Assembly (NCBI GenBank): GCA_963920765.1
Contig: OY987252.1
Span: forward strand, 2,031,966-2,095,965
DNA length: 64,000 nt
Source: Ulota crispa
Taxonomy: Eukaryota; Streptophyta; Bryopsida; Orthotrichales; Orthotrichaceae
Reading direction: 5' to 3'
Part shown: positions 10,695 through 23,933 of the stretch, piece by piece
Layout: each line of letters starts with the position of its first letter
Numbering within the stretch: the stretch's first letter is position 1
The notes under the pieces: model-generated
Databases searched by the model: none
What the model saw: only the letters and a program-made list of their open reading frames with translations
What the model was told of the DNA's origin: nothing
Program-made: the position numbers and the translations under genes

Positions 10695-13600
10695 ATACAT
10701 AAGTATAATTTAATTGTTGATTATCAGCATATAGAGTGTGCATTCTTACATATTATGTTTGAATTAGTGCAATTTGACATGCTACTACAAAAATATTGAT
10801 TTCAAGTGTATTATGATATTTTGGTTGATTTTGTTATTAACCACTATTTTCAAATAAAATGACTTTTTTTCATTTTTTAATTTATTGTTGTAACTATGAA
10901 CTCCATAGTTGATTTTATTAATTGTGGTTTTTCAATATGAGATAAGTTTTCCTAATTGTAAAGTTATTTCATGTCAATCCTATATCCAATGAATTTTTCT
11001 TCAAATTTTATTATGTTGTTTATAGGTTTTGAAAACATCAAATTATCTGTGCTGTGTCAAATGACAATGAACAATATTTTTTTAAGTGCACTCCACAAAT
11101 AACAAAATAAAACTTAAAGATTTCTTTGCAAATTTAAAAGTCAAATAAAAAAAAACATACAAATATTTGTATATATATCAAATTGTGTATATGTGCAAAT
11201 TTCCATGACATTGATAAGAACATGGAATGTATTGTAATCAATCTTGTTGAAGAACATGTATTGTATTGTAATTAGTTTTGTTGAAATTAAACTTTTGAAC
11301 TTCAATCTTTTAAAAAATTGCTTATTGGTTTCATATAGCACCTCAAGGAGATCACTTTTTGCAACTTTATGATATATGCTCACTACAAGGGAAATAGTGA
11401 CCTAAATGACGGATAGTTGATAAAATCTTGTCAACTACTTTGTCAATTGGGCCACCTTGATTCGGTCACTTAGTTGACAAGATTTTGTCGTTTTGGTTGT
11501 CAATTTGACTAAAGATCCACATCATCAGCTCATCCAAATTCTTAGTGCTGTAAAGTTAATAAGCTCTTCCACGTCCTCACAATTTCCCCCTTCATATACT
11601 TTTATCATGCCACATCATCTACTAAAAATAATAGTGCATGTTCAAAGCTATTTAAATATGCTGGTACTAATTTTGAAATGCTTTTTTCAGCAAGTTTATT
11701 TTGGGGTGCTAAAAATTCCCTTTGTAGGAGACACAGTCAATTTCTTTCAGATTTTTGAGATACTTTATCTCACTACGTATACATAAGTAGCACACACAAG
11801 CGCAGACACTTCTACAACTTTGGGAGCGGCTTGGAAAGCTGTTCGCAAGTAGAGCTTGTCCTTGCCAGACATGCACAGATGTGGGATGACAATGCTGGTG
11901 TCTACTTCAAAGGTGCAAGTTCCCATTAACAGATGGCACCTGCCATTGTACTTGCAAATAAGAATCCCACACTCTTCAATATCATTTGATTAGTCTAACT
12001 TGCCTAAACCAATCTCAGACCCTAATTTAGACTAAACTCCGGGCATGAAGATGTTGGGAAAATGCGTCTCCAAAGACTTTCATGGTGGCTCAACAATTGG
12101 TGCAAGAAAAGGGTCTCGTGAGCATAATAAAAGCAACCCCTTCAAAAGATTTCCTATTAGATTCACAATGCATTTAGTGGTAAATGTAAATCTATTAAAA
12201 TTTTAGATTAATATTTGGACAATACAACATTAAAGTCAAGCTGATGTTGACCTAACAACTGTCAATGATAGTAACATCACACCAATACTATGTTGGAGCA
12301 CCACTTGCTTTCACCAAACAAGACAATTGTATAAATCTCTTGTACATCAATTTAACATTAAGAGCTTTATCAATAAAGGCGTCAGCAAGAACCATAAAAC
12401 TTGCTATAATCAAATACAACAACACTTGCATCAATCATGCTGATCAACACAAGAAAAGAAACACACCAATATGAAAATAGAAAACAAACCAAAATAGAAA
12501 TAGAGAACAATTTCCCAAGTGTGCTTCTTGTCATATTGGCAGCAAGCATGGAAGTTTAGGCAACAAAAATGTGCGGAGATACCTCACCACAAGTAACTAA
12601 TAAATCAAAAGTGCAAAAGGCTCAATAAAGATAGAATTAATGATTAAAGCATCTAACACGGTTGCTCCCAACTCCCATCACAAACTACAATAAATTTTTG
12701 CCATCTATAAGATGAAAGCCATGTTCATTACTAACTAAAACAACAAATTAGCAACAACATAAAAATACAAATCATCCCAATCTTCAACGCCAGAAGCTCC
12801 AAGATACCAATCAATTTGTCTCTAATTGAAAATGGTAACCAAGGCATCTTCATAGCAATGTCACTACTTGCCTACACAACTCTTGTAGCAACTAAAAACA
12901 AAAGGACGTTGCAAAAGCAGCACTGGTGAATAAGCTACATACCTTTGCACGTAGCGCTTGGCAAAAAACTTTGTCAACCAAGCTCCTCCCTGCCCAAAGA
13001 GACACCAAACAAAAAGCCTATTTGTTCTATTGCATGCCTCCTTCAACATAGAACCATGTTGTAGAATATTCTTATTCTCATACACGCATCAGCCAAACTA
13101 TGATGTTTTTATCTTTAGCAAACTTTAGTTCCAATAATTAGTATTTACTTTTGTCTTAAACTATTTGTTTACCAATAGATACCTATTCAATCAGCAATTA
13201 AATCTGATTGACAATTTTAGGATGTCTCTCTTAACCTTCCTTCATGCCTTCAATTCTCAACAACACAAATGCTCAGAGAGACAATTTAACTTATCCAACA
13301 AATCAGTCTAAAAAGAAATTCTAGCAAAATCAAAGCAACACCACCACAAAGCGTACTGTAGTTGATGGAGTCCCAAAACTCTAAGGTGAATTGAAGCCTC
13401 TCAATGTGCCCCAAAAAAGGGGCAAGAAATAAAATTTAAGACAAATTCTAGGCTCATCAGCCTGATTACTTTAGAAAAATATTCCAACTCTCAAAACAAA
13501 CGCATGATTGCAAACAACATGTCAGGCCCTAGCAACTCAAGCATTCATAACAAAATCTAAAGTATTTACTAAGGACTGATTTACAAATTTACCTAATAAA

Positions 13601-16215
13601 GGGCAGAATACACTCAACCCCTAAGAAAAAGGCAACTGAAAATGACCGCCATGTAGCACAAGTGGATGGCCAAACCAGTCACAAGCATTATCATGACTTT
13701 CACTACTTTTGCCTTGATTTCAAATCCTTAGAGGTTATTGTGTCTTTAAAGAACTGCCCTCTCAAACAACAATCCAACATGAGTATGTCTTACCTTTCAA
13801 TATGTTAATATTGCACAAGTGTTAAGTAAAATCTAACTCCTTTCCAAAATACAAGGCAAAGATATTTTGAAATCTAATCAATGTAATCTAAGTAAGTTTT
13901 GTAATCAAGTGAACTTACCTTAATAGACCATATAAGATTACCTTGGACACTCCAATTGCAATAGCTCAAGACTGGCTTTCTTGGATTGCTGATTTTCAAA
14001 CCCTTCAAATGTGAATCATAGAACTAAAATGCAACCAAGACACTGGTATGTGCTTTAAAATGAACTATTTTAGTAGCCTGCATGTACATATGCGATCACG
14101 TCATTGACAAACAATGTTGACTAAGTACAACTTACAAAGCCTTTTTGGCAAGACATTTGGCACACCAAACGCCACAAAAATTTAGTAACACACTTCATGA
14201 GAGTAAGCAAACAATATCTATGTGCCCAAATCAAAAAAACCAATGTCCATGTATTTAACCCTTGAGTGCCCAACCTATATTCATCAAAATCTAGAACCCA
14301 CTCACACTCAATCCAACCAAATTGTTATCCCAAACAAGATCCACAAAATCTTACCATATTAAATGGTAGATGAGACAAGCTCCAAAGTATAAGAAAAAGG
14401 ACAAATGGTTTGACTATACCAATAGGAAGATTATAACAAGTCAAATAAGAACTTTTTCATTTTTGAGCGCCCCATTTTGAGGTCCCGAGGCGTTCAAGAG
14501 TTAACTGCTGATGAAGAAATTTCTAGTATTTTCTCCCAAGTATGAAGAAGACTCTCAAAGAATATTTCAAATGATATTAAACATAAGAATAACTTTGCAT
14601 TTCTTGCTTGCAAATTCTAGCCTTGCGTTGTATTTTCTTGCAAAAATTTTGATTAAAGAAAAAACAAAATATTCAATCAAGATGATTCTAAGGTCCAAAG
14701 AATATGCAAAATCTGACAATAGAATTTTGGAAACACTTACAAACATACAGACAAGAACAAACATTGTATATTGTAGCTAAAGAAAAGGTTTGTTGGAGTC
14801 AAGAAAAAACAATTATGAAGAATGAACAACACACTTTGTGTAGTATTTTTATGGATTTCCTCCAACTAGATCTAATACAAATCAAGTTTAGAGGCTCTTT
14901 TGCACAATATGGAAAAAAAGTTTTAAATTCAGATCTAGAGGCGCTATCAAGAATTGAAAAGAAAGACATATTAATGTAAGCATTGAAAGGAACAATAATA
15001 GTATAAAAGTAACAAGCTGGAGAGAAGTTACCTCAATTAAAAAGATTACATGCACATGGAAGTTGTGGCATAGCGCCACACTTGCAAGTAGAGCTCAAGC
15101 AAATTTGAAGCTTGTGAAGGTAGTAGCCACAATAAAACTTGCACTTTGGGCACCCATGCTCATTTACAGATGAATACAATTAGAAAAAGGAAAAAGGAAA
15201 TGCAAACAAACAAAAAATGTAAGATAGGTTTCCTTCAATGAGCACAACAAAATTCAATTGAAAACATAGACTATAACTAATGTAAAGAGAAGGATACTAA
15301 ACCAACTCTCATTGTATCCAAAGTTATGCATGATGTATCCAAAATTATACATACGGTGAATGCCTAGGCATTGAGAAGTGCAGGACTTCAAAGAAGAGAT
15401 GTAATTCTTTCTTAATTACAATTGTGATGTTTCTGTTTGCAGCAATACATTATCAAAATACCAAATTTTGCAATCGCAACTTGATGTGTTCTAATGCATC
15501 AAGCTTATACCTCAAGCCAAGGTGTAGCACCTCACTACCTCTATCCCAATACCAAAGAAACAAAACTTTACATAGAAATGCATAAAAAAAGAATCACAAA
15601 CACGTCCTATCACTCTAGTAACTTCTGATACACCAAACCCTTGGAAGCAATTGAGAAAAGGAAAGAGGCATTGTAAAGCCATTTTACAACAATGAGTTTT
15701 ATTAAAGTCACTGTATGGTGGTTCATGAGTTGATTTCTAGTCGCTCTTTAGTCATACGTGAGTTGTTTGTGCATTCTTGGATTCTATTTTACTTAGTGCT
15801 ACACATATGATTCCCTCAACTTATATATTGTGTTGTTGCTTATGTAAAGTTCATGCAATGCGTATCCTATTCTAATTTGAATTATTTTGCCAAAGGTTTT
15901 CATTTCAAAGTTTAGAACAACTAACTTTCAACTATTAAATTACCAATTGATTAAATACTCATTCAATACAGACTACAAAATAACTCATATGGCATGCATT
16001 GACTTTGTTTGCGACTGAATACTTACTATTAGACTAAATAACAACTACTAAGCAACTAGAGACTAACTCGTTTACTCTTGAAGCAGTCATACTTTGGTTG
16101 TTTCTTGTCTCCTTTTTACAAATTTCATCAAACTTTGTTGCAGGAATTTAATTGTTAAGTCTACATTGTATCTTTGACTTCATCATTTCATAGATTGTTA
16201 GTACTCAATTTTTTA
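10695..16215. other. Repeat-rich intergenic DNA, no supported gene
   Basis: AT-rich DNA with frequent stops. At 11382 an orphan CACTACAAGGGAAATAGTGACC end is followed by repeated GTTGACAAGATTTTGTC words, but I see no matching right end. At 11783-11945 the - strand has about 50 open codons of protein-like composition (with GKDKLYLRTAFQAAPKVVEV) that I do not recognise. The ORFs near 12.9 kb and 14.5-15.0 kb are low complexity and unsupported. Part of this stretch may be the 3' end of CACTA copy A, whose left terminus I could not find. Confidence 0.5.
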
Positions 16216-19108
16216 CTAATATAGTGCAAACACTAATAATTTCTCTTCAGCAGTCAATTCTAAGGCACCTACCAAAAAAGGGATCATTGTTCTTCGCGGA
16301 AATTTGTCAAGTGCAACAAGGCCCCTCAACTCTACGATGGTTGTAATAAACACATCGGATGTATCTACTACCTCTCTCATTGCTCTTGCCTCATTCTGTA
16401 ATACTACTTTCCATCTTGGTTGTGATTGAACATCTGAAAAAAAAATTTGTTTTGTCTTATTTGGAAAAATGAATGGCTCCATCATCTTTGGCAATTTATG
16501 CTTGAAGTTCTCAACAAAAAATCTTGCCTCATCTCTTGTATAAGTGAAATTTCCTCGGTTGTCCTTCTTTTTAATCTACTTGCAAAAGTATGACTAGATA
16601 TTGAAGATGAGTATAGTTTAGTTTTAGAATACCCTTCAACACCTCCATGTAGTTCATTGTGATTTCAGAAGCATTACCCATTGGTACCTCAAAGCCAGAA
16701 GCTACTCTGCTGTCACAAGTTTGCAACACCTCTATTGATGCATCTTCTAATCAAAAGTAATTTCCAAAAGACTTCATTCTAACATACTTTGTCACTCTAT
16801 GTGCTGGTTTCCTACATATCAGCAATTCTTCCAATCAATCGACCTCCATAATGTCTAGGTTGTCTTCTTCCAAAGTAGTTCTGGCCCATTCTTCAATATC
16901 ATCAACTCTAGGATCACCAAGCCTTTGTGCCTTCCACCTTTTGCAAGAACATATCTATTACATGAAAAATTCCATTTTATAACAAAATATCATAGTGATT
17001 TAGTTGGTTTGCAATACAATTAACATTTTCAAAAATAAAATAAACACCTACTACATAATTTGAAAAAGAACTACAACCCCACTATACAACATCTACACAC
17101 CAACTATACAACAACTACAACATCAGATATCAACTATATCACTTCAAGAGAGTCATTTTGTACTTGCAATTTAGCAATATAATTACAATCATGTAGTTAT
17201 TGTGCATTTGAGGTGTCTTTGAAATTTACACCAAATCATTTTAACAAGGATTTTAGCCTACATTAGCAACGATTGTAATGAGGTTGTGTTTTCTATGACA
17301 TATTGGTGTGCCATATCTCAAAATTTCTTGTTCATTACATACACTTTCTTGCGCCTTCCACCACCTCCTCTGTATCTCCATACTATTCATCTGCATCCCA
17401 AACTCTCTTTTGCACAACTTCAAATCTTTGTAGGTACTCTATTGCAAATCCAAGACATTCTTCTTTTAAATAACCTTTGGCCATTGTTGCTTCTTGTCTA
17501 GTCATATTACGCATGTACCTTTTCAACATTTTCATATAGCTTTCCATTGAGTACATCCATCTTGTCAATACAAGACTGCATATGTCCAACTCCTAGACTA
17601 GGTGATAAGATAAATGGGTCATAATATCAAAAAATGATGGAGGAAAGTGGATCTCTAAAAGTGCCATGCTCTTTGCAACATCTATCTGAAGTGATGTAAA
17701 CTCAGCAAGATTGCACACAGTCGTACAAATCCTCCTATACACCTTACTCATCTTCATTAAGGCCATTTGCGGACCTGCTTGCAAAAGTCCTTGTAGAGCC
17801 AAAGGCATTATCAATTGCAATAGCACATGATAATCACGAGAGTTTAGTTCACCAAATTTCTTACTGCGTATATGCTTCCCTAGAGTAGACGAATGTCCAC
17901 TGGGTGTCTTCAGTCCTTCAATTGTGGTAGCAAATTTTTTAAATTCATTGTTAGTCAAAACGTAAGGCACCAAAGGCTTCATCATTTTCCCTCCACATCT
18001 TGGATTAGGAGTCAACCACAAGTGTGGTCTCATGTTTTGGCATTGTAAATTGCACCTTACTTTAATTGTATCTTTCTTTCCAATGATAGTTTTCAAGAAG
18101 TTCTTGGCAAGGTTCAGTTTGCAAAGCATTGGATCCAATGTGTAACAAATAAAAAGATCTTGTGCGTGCAATTCCGGAAATATGTTAGTGCAATATTCTC
18201 AGCTATAATCAACTGTGATTAAAGCTAAAATAACATGGATTTCTTAAAGAAAATGAGATTCATCATTTACCTCATTTAATAAGTATCAATTAATTATTTA
18301 TTATGAATCCTTAATTACTAGGAATGATTAGATTCTTAGTTCTTACAAACCATCAAATTACTGAATATCAACTAAATTGTTGTTCTATAGTTGTACATTG
18401 CATTCACAGACTACTAGTAAATTACTTGCTTTCAACTACAGAGTTGATTTTTAGTCATTTTCTTTTAGTATTAGTGAATTACCCCTCCACCACTTCACAA
18501 ATTTAGTCAGCCTATACATACTCATAAATTACTCATTTAATGACTATACAATTGTTTTTTAGTTGTACACTCATCATTCTTCTACTTACTAATAACTAAT
18601 ATACTAGTGAGTCACCACTCTAGAGTTGTTATGTAGTTCTTAACACAAATGGAATTTGTCTACAGATATTCATTAACTGAAATTAGGATTGACATATCTA
18701 CATATCTTAAAGTCTTTGATTTAAGCCTTACCTTCTAGTAAGGTAGTCAATTGAGAATGGATGACCTCCTCACACCGTGAATCTTTGATGGATTTGGAAT
18801 CCTAGCTACTCCCCCGCCCAAACTCTTCCACGTCTAATACTCTGCCGCATACCCTAGCTGCTGTCCTCTAGAAATTTTTGTAGGCATGCTACCATGTTTC
18901 ATTATGCCATTAAAATGATCTTTCATTCTTTTTGACCTATATGGGTGTTCTGGAGGCAACCATCGCAGTGCTCCACAATACATTTGTTTGCCCAATTCAA
19001 TTGAATGTTCTGTTGGTAATATAGACCCACATATAGCGCATGCTGCATACCCTTGATATGCAAATCCACCATCTATATTGTATCTAGGATAGTCGTGGAT
19101 AGTCCACA
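16216..19108 (-). pseudogene. CACTA copy A transposase, 3' part (TNP2 end, DUF4218, DUF4216), decayed
   Basis: Read right to left: 19108-18834 is the end of the TNP2 (Transposase_21) domain, starting in WTIHDYPRYN with CAICG and a later RWLPPEHPYR motif. 18171-17593 and 17589-17383 are DUF4218, with NSRDYHVLLQ, FPPSFFDIMTHL and a MAKGYLKEECLGF-like stretch. 16494-16216 is a DUF4216-type C-terminus, with EPFIFPNKTKQIFFSD and then WKVV. The gap 18833-18172 corresponds to the intron seen in copy B. Frame breaks and stops show it is dead. The upstream half of the same TNP2 domain lies 18 kb away at 37412-37872, separated by the insertion of copy B. The left terminus of A was not found. Confidence 0.85.
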
Positions 19109-19125
19109 CACTAGTAGAATAATGC

Positions 19126-19280
19126 GTTCAAACTTACAATATTTTATGATGATTTTGTGTTAATGCATCAAATCTGAACTCTTACGTTTTGACTTCTATA
19201 GGGTTTTGTTCAAACTTCTCTCGTAACAAACATACTTTCACTACTGGTTAGTTACAGACGCAAAATGAGTGTTCAAGTTT
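19126..19280. repeat. Subterminal GTTCAAACTT-type repeats at left end of copy B
   Basis: GTTCAAACTT occurs at 19126-19135 and 19208-19217, and GTTCAAGTTT at 19271-19280, all in the first 175 bp of the element. Short repeats just inside the ends are typical CACTA binding sites for the TnpA-type protein. Function here is inferred from position. Confidence 0.45.
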
Positions 19281-19624
19281 ACAAAATCTGTCACTTACGC
19301 CACTTGCCTACTTTAGACTTTCCAAAAACCTCATCCTGCCATGTACATAACCCAAATATAAATGATAATTTTTGTGGAAATTGATGTGGATAGTTATGTT
19401 AGAATATGAAAAGTGGATCTTCATCCACCATTGCAGGTTTTTGCAATTGTTCAGTTTTTGACATTATGCAGTGCGATTTTTGGCATATTAATTAGTGACA
19501 CGTGTTTTTCAATATGGAATTTGGCTATTGCTTTCCATGTATTCGATTCTTCACCACGACGTAATTTACAGCTTCACACTACAGAAATCCTAATATTAGG
19601 ATTTGGAAAAGGGTTTACTGAATT

Positions 19625-19987
19625 CTAAGTGTTTGTCACATTAGACAACACATAGTACATGAGGACAGATTTTGGAAGATGAATTTCTACACACAAATGC
19701 TCTAATTTAACATGGCTTAGAATACTAATTTTCAAGGACCTTCCTAAAAAATTGTTGCCTAACAAATTTAGAATGTCTGGTAGCACATGAATTTTTTGTA
19801 TTATATTGCTTCCTGTGATACAATGGGGTTGCACACTCATAAATAACCACACAGACTTACGTTTTCTTCCTTTCACTTTGTTATGAGCTTCTGCCAAACG
19901 TCCAAATTGACATTGTTCCATGCAAACGCCAACACGATTACACTTTATTCTGTTGAAAAATGCAGACATGGAAATATTCCTTTTCAA
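19625..19987 (-). other. Unrecognised 120-codon ORF in copy B 3' region
   Basis: An open frame of 120 codons lies between the left end of copy B and its transposase stop. Part of it (PDILNLLGNNFLGRSLKIS) is faintly like a plant leucine-rich repeat, but I see one poor unit only, so this may be chance. No start context, splice pattern or equivalent in copy C supports a gene. Confidence 0.15.
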
Positions 19988-20766
19988 TCAAGACCTCCAA
20001 ATTGCTAATTATGTCAAACACAACCACCTAATAAAAATGTATTTCATAAATCATACATAATACACTAAATCCATCCTTGTTCCAATCTTACTACTCTACA
20101 ACACTCCTAGGTCTTTCTCACTAATAACATGGAAGTAGATGATACAACTGAAAAGCCGGTTCATTAAGAATATAGTATCACGCTAGATTTCACAATTTAC
20201 TGTACTCTCTACATACTCTATTCTAAACTGCAACTTCTTCATTACAATTCCAGTTACTAACAATGGATATGAGAGCATGTAATCAATACCTCAATACTTC
20301 CAAAAAATTGTCCACAACAATGTACTCAATAGTTCCTATCTTTTTGAACACAAATAACTAAAGATGTTCATGAAGAAGAAACCTATGGCGCAAGAGATAC
20401 ATTGACTCTTTGTTGCCTCACTCAGACAAATAAGCTTTAATAATATAACTGCATTAACAACTGTCATCACAATCGCCGGAACCCAGCATTGCGTACTTTC
20501 TAATATAAGTTCTTCTAGTATAATTTAATAGTAATTGTTATAACAACGAATATCAATGTCTGTCTATAGACGTCAAGAACATAACGCAAAACCTCACTTA
20601 CTACTCTTGTGAACAATCCAATTTCCTCCTACAACAAGAGGAGCACTCATTGATCTTATCCCTCTACTATATGTGCTCTTATATTCTCAATTAATTCTCC
20701 ATTCTACGCTACGCCTAGTGTCCTACTGGGATTTCTTTGTACCTGAACATTGAGCACTAACAAACG

Positions 20767-23190
20767 CTATGAGATACAAAGTCCATCAAAATCATCATCT
20801 TTGCCTGTCGTAAGCATGTCAATGTCTGCACTAAGTGCCATTATCTGTGCACGCTTGCCTCTTACGTCAATACCACATACCACCTTCCAATCAGCACCAT
20901 TTCCTCTCCTCTTTTCCACGTCATCAGAAAAAAATACTTGTTGACATTGAGTTGGAAATGCAAATGAATGTGGGCCTAACGGTTCACACGCACTCATATT
21001 TGCTATTGTAAACCCATACTTGTCTCTCAATACATTTGTGTTTGTAGCATATACATTTGCAAGCATCCAAGAACATATTAACACAATGCAATAGTGACTT
21101 TGGTAGTCCAATTCCAGTATTTCTTGTATCCACCCCACAAACTCTTTGCTCTCCCAATTCCTTGTTCCACCATTCCATCTTCTTGTTCTGTATATAAATA
21201 TCAAGGCAGCTAAGGCACTATCACATGTCACCTTGTCTTCCTCGGCACTTTGTACATGTAGACGCATTCCATGAGCAATCACAATCCTATATCCAACGCC
21301 TCTTCTCACTGGAAGCTTTGTAGTTTCTACAACATCCTTTGACGGCTTGTCCGGTCCATCCATGGCTCTTGAAACTTTAGAGCTCAACCACTCCGGAAAA
21401 TCAAGCAATAATTAAATTTCTTCTGGAGAAGTTATTGCACAATTCCGTCCAAATCTACTTTGAAAACATTGGGCTTGTGCTTGACACTCTAGAAGTCTGT
21501 GTTCAAATGCAGCTACGTACTTCCTAAAGGTAAATGCAACAAAATCTTTATATAAGTAATGAAGTCAAGAGCCAATAATCCGAAAGTCATTATGTAAGTA
21601 CATCTTTTCATCAATTTCTTGAAAACAAATATTTCATATCAAATCTAGCCATGTTACTAAACAAAATTTGAACTCCCTATTCTTGCAAATGTTCAAGTTG
21701 TGATCAAAACATGTATGTACCATTTCAACCTACAATAAACACCATGGAACATATTTTCTCAAAAAGTATGAACAACAGGTATCAATGTCTCTATGAAGTA
21801 CTCTATGTAACCAACATAAAAGAACGTTAGGATCACTTACTCCCTCCACGGTTCCAAGTCAACCGAGTTTGATAACACAAAATTGTGTGCCCAAAGAAGA
21901 AGTTGGTCTGATATTGGACCCAACCACCCCCCTATTTGTACTATTTCATTGTTCATGTGTTGCTCCTCTTTCTCATTCCAAACCCTGCGTCTTGTTCCCT
22001 CAAAACGTTGTAAATACTCAGTGCAAAATCCGAGAGTTTCTGTCATTACATATCCTTTAGCCATGCTACTTTCAGGTCTAGCATATGTTTTGACATATGC
22101 CTTTAGTGTCTTCATGTACCTCTCCATTGGATACATCCACCGACAATAAACAAGGCCACATATGTCACTAGTAGAAAACCGCGTTGGAACCCACTAAAAA
22201 ATGTCTAGTGGTTTATGTTGAGTTCCATGTTTCTAACACAAAATTTTGCTAAACATCGCAAAATTTTGCTGTGTTTAGCAAAATTTTGCATTGGAAACAT
22301 GGAACTCAACATAAACCACTAGACATTTTTTAATGGATTCCAATGCAGTTTTCTTCTAGTGTGTACAACTCCACCAAATGTATCATTAAATGTGACATTA
22401 TATCCATAAAGATTGGTGGGAAAACTTTTTCTAGTAAACATAAGGCCTCTACTGCATCATTAATATTTGCATCACGTTCACTTATTCTAATATCTCTCTT
22501 ACAGAGCCTTCTAAATACTTAGCTGACTTTCAACACTACTTGTTTGACTTCTTCAAATAGAACATTTCTTATTGCTAATGGAAGGACCTGCACAATTTCA
22601 ACAGCATTCCACGTAAATAAATTACTTTGGCTTACAAAAGAACATTACCGATTTTGCATATATCCTGTTGCTAATGTACCAAAATTGTGTTATATTATCA
22701 CATGCTGCAATCGACAATGGGAATAAAAAACAAAATTTGAAAACAACAACAACTATGCTCTCCTAACTAAGGAGCAATACAACAATTCAAATTCTTTGTT
22801 ATTAAACTGAAAAGAGTATGAAAGTGATTAATTCTGCAACTTACTTGCTAGGGGAACACATGGTAATCATGTGATTTTATGTATCTCAATTTCCCATCTT
22901 CCAAGCATTTGTGAATGGCTTCCACATAGTTAGTTGGAGTTCTCAAGGACTTCACTATCTCAATTACTTTTGCCTTCTTAGTAGAACTCAATACAAATGG
23001 CGCTGCTGGTAGTCAAAATTCATTAGTCCATTTTCATTAGACTTCATCCACAGTTCACTTCTAATACTCATGGATTCCATATCTTGCCTACTCCCAATGG
23101 AGTCTTTAAGGCCAAATATTGTCTATGTCAGATTCTCACAGAGATTTTTCTCACAATACATTGGGGCAAGCAAATGTTATATTTTCAACT
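20767..23190 (-). pseudogene. Copy B transposase, exons 2-3: DUF4218 and DUF4216 region
   Basis: Continues the TNP2 gene after an intron. Exon 2 (about 23190 to 21841) carries KTIFGLKDS-like and KSHDYHV motifs, then DUF4218 with FPPIFMDIMSHL and YPMERYMKTL, ending at a GTAAGT donor. Exon 3 (21523-20767, after TTTACCTTTAG) is the DUF4216-type C-terminus, with WIQEILELDY, CSWM, DKYGFTIANM and FAFPTQCQQVFFSDD, and stops at 20767. Lesions: a 196-bp MITE splits DUF4218 at 22166-22361, a frame change lies near 23.1 kb, a stop falls in exon 2 near the end of KSHDYHV, and a TAA lies just upstream of the exon 3 frame at about 21412. Copy C shows the same exon order, which supports the model. Confidence 0.85.
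22166..22361. mobile_element. 196-bp CACTA hairpin MITE inside copy B's DUF4218 exon
   Basis: The ends are CACTAGTAGAAAACCGCGTT and, inverted, CACTAGAAGAAAACTGCATT. TGT flanks both sides (22163-22165 and 22362-22364). The arms pair along nearly their whole length around a core with GCAAAATTTTGC repeats. Removing the element and one TGT makes DUF4218 continuous (LVELY-I-CG), matching the uninterrupted copy C at 51.5 kb. It shares ends with the CACTA elements here, so the same transposase could have moved it. Confidence 0.93.
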
Positions 23191-23933
23191 TTTGCAATTT
23201 TGCTAAACACACGTAACGTCATTCACAATATACTGTCAGCCAATAGAAACAAATTCCTTGATCAACTACATCATACATTCTATATAAATTCTGTTTTCCT
23301 ACTTCACATGGACTTCATTGTGCTGTTGGCAAATTCTAAAGCATAACCAACATTACCATTACAAAAGTCGTTGCGCAATCTCTACAGTGTAAACATAGTA
23401 TTCACTTACAAATTCATATTGAAGTTACTTAACATTTACTATGCACTAGTTTTTGTTTGAAATTGAGAACTTCATGCCTTTCCTTTTACCTAAAAAAACC
23501 TTTCTAAACATCACAAATCCTCATGTCTTCTCTTTATACAAATACTTCATGATAGTACCACGTGTTGATTATTCCCTTCAATTTATAATTATTTCATAAC
23601 CTAATAAGCATCAGATTGCAAGTTAGTATGTTTTTTGCAATTGCCATACAACGCAAAACTGTCAATTTTGGAACATAAACCATGTTTCTAACATACGTAA
23701 CTCCTCTTCATAAAGGCATAGGTTATGAAGATGGACATCTACTTGCATGTTTCTGTTAAATAATTTGGTGATGAACATGAATATTGCTATCTCTTATTGC
23801 AAATCCCTTTTATTAGTACTTTATTTTCTTGCCCATGAGCTAAGGCTAGACAATACAAAAATTTATTTGTACTTCTGCAAAAACAACCATGGTTTAGTTA
23901 CCTTGTGAACAAAGAAGGCAAAAGGTAACTCAC

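Noticed and set aside
11783..11945. - strand protein-like stretch with GKDKLYLRTAFQAAPKVVEV
   Set aside because: Composition looks real but it is only about 50 codons, with no neighbours and no family I recognise; kept only as a note in the region entry.
14511..14979. Two overlapping + strand ORFs of about 90 codons
   Set aside because: Lys/Ile/Phe-rich AT-driven composition, no domain, no splice or start context, no homologue in the window.
19625..19987. Possible leucine-rich-repeat gene captured by copy B
   Set aside because: Only one weak repeat-like unit, no kinase, signal peptide or further repeats; capture of a host gene is not supported.
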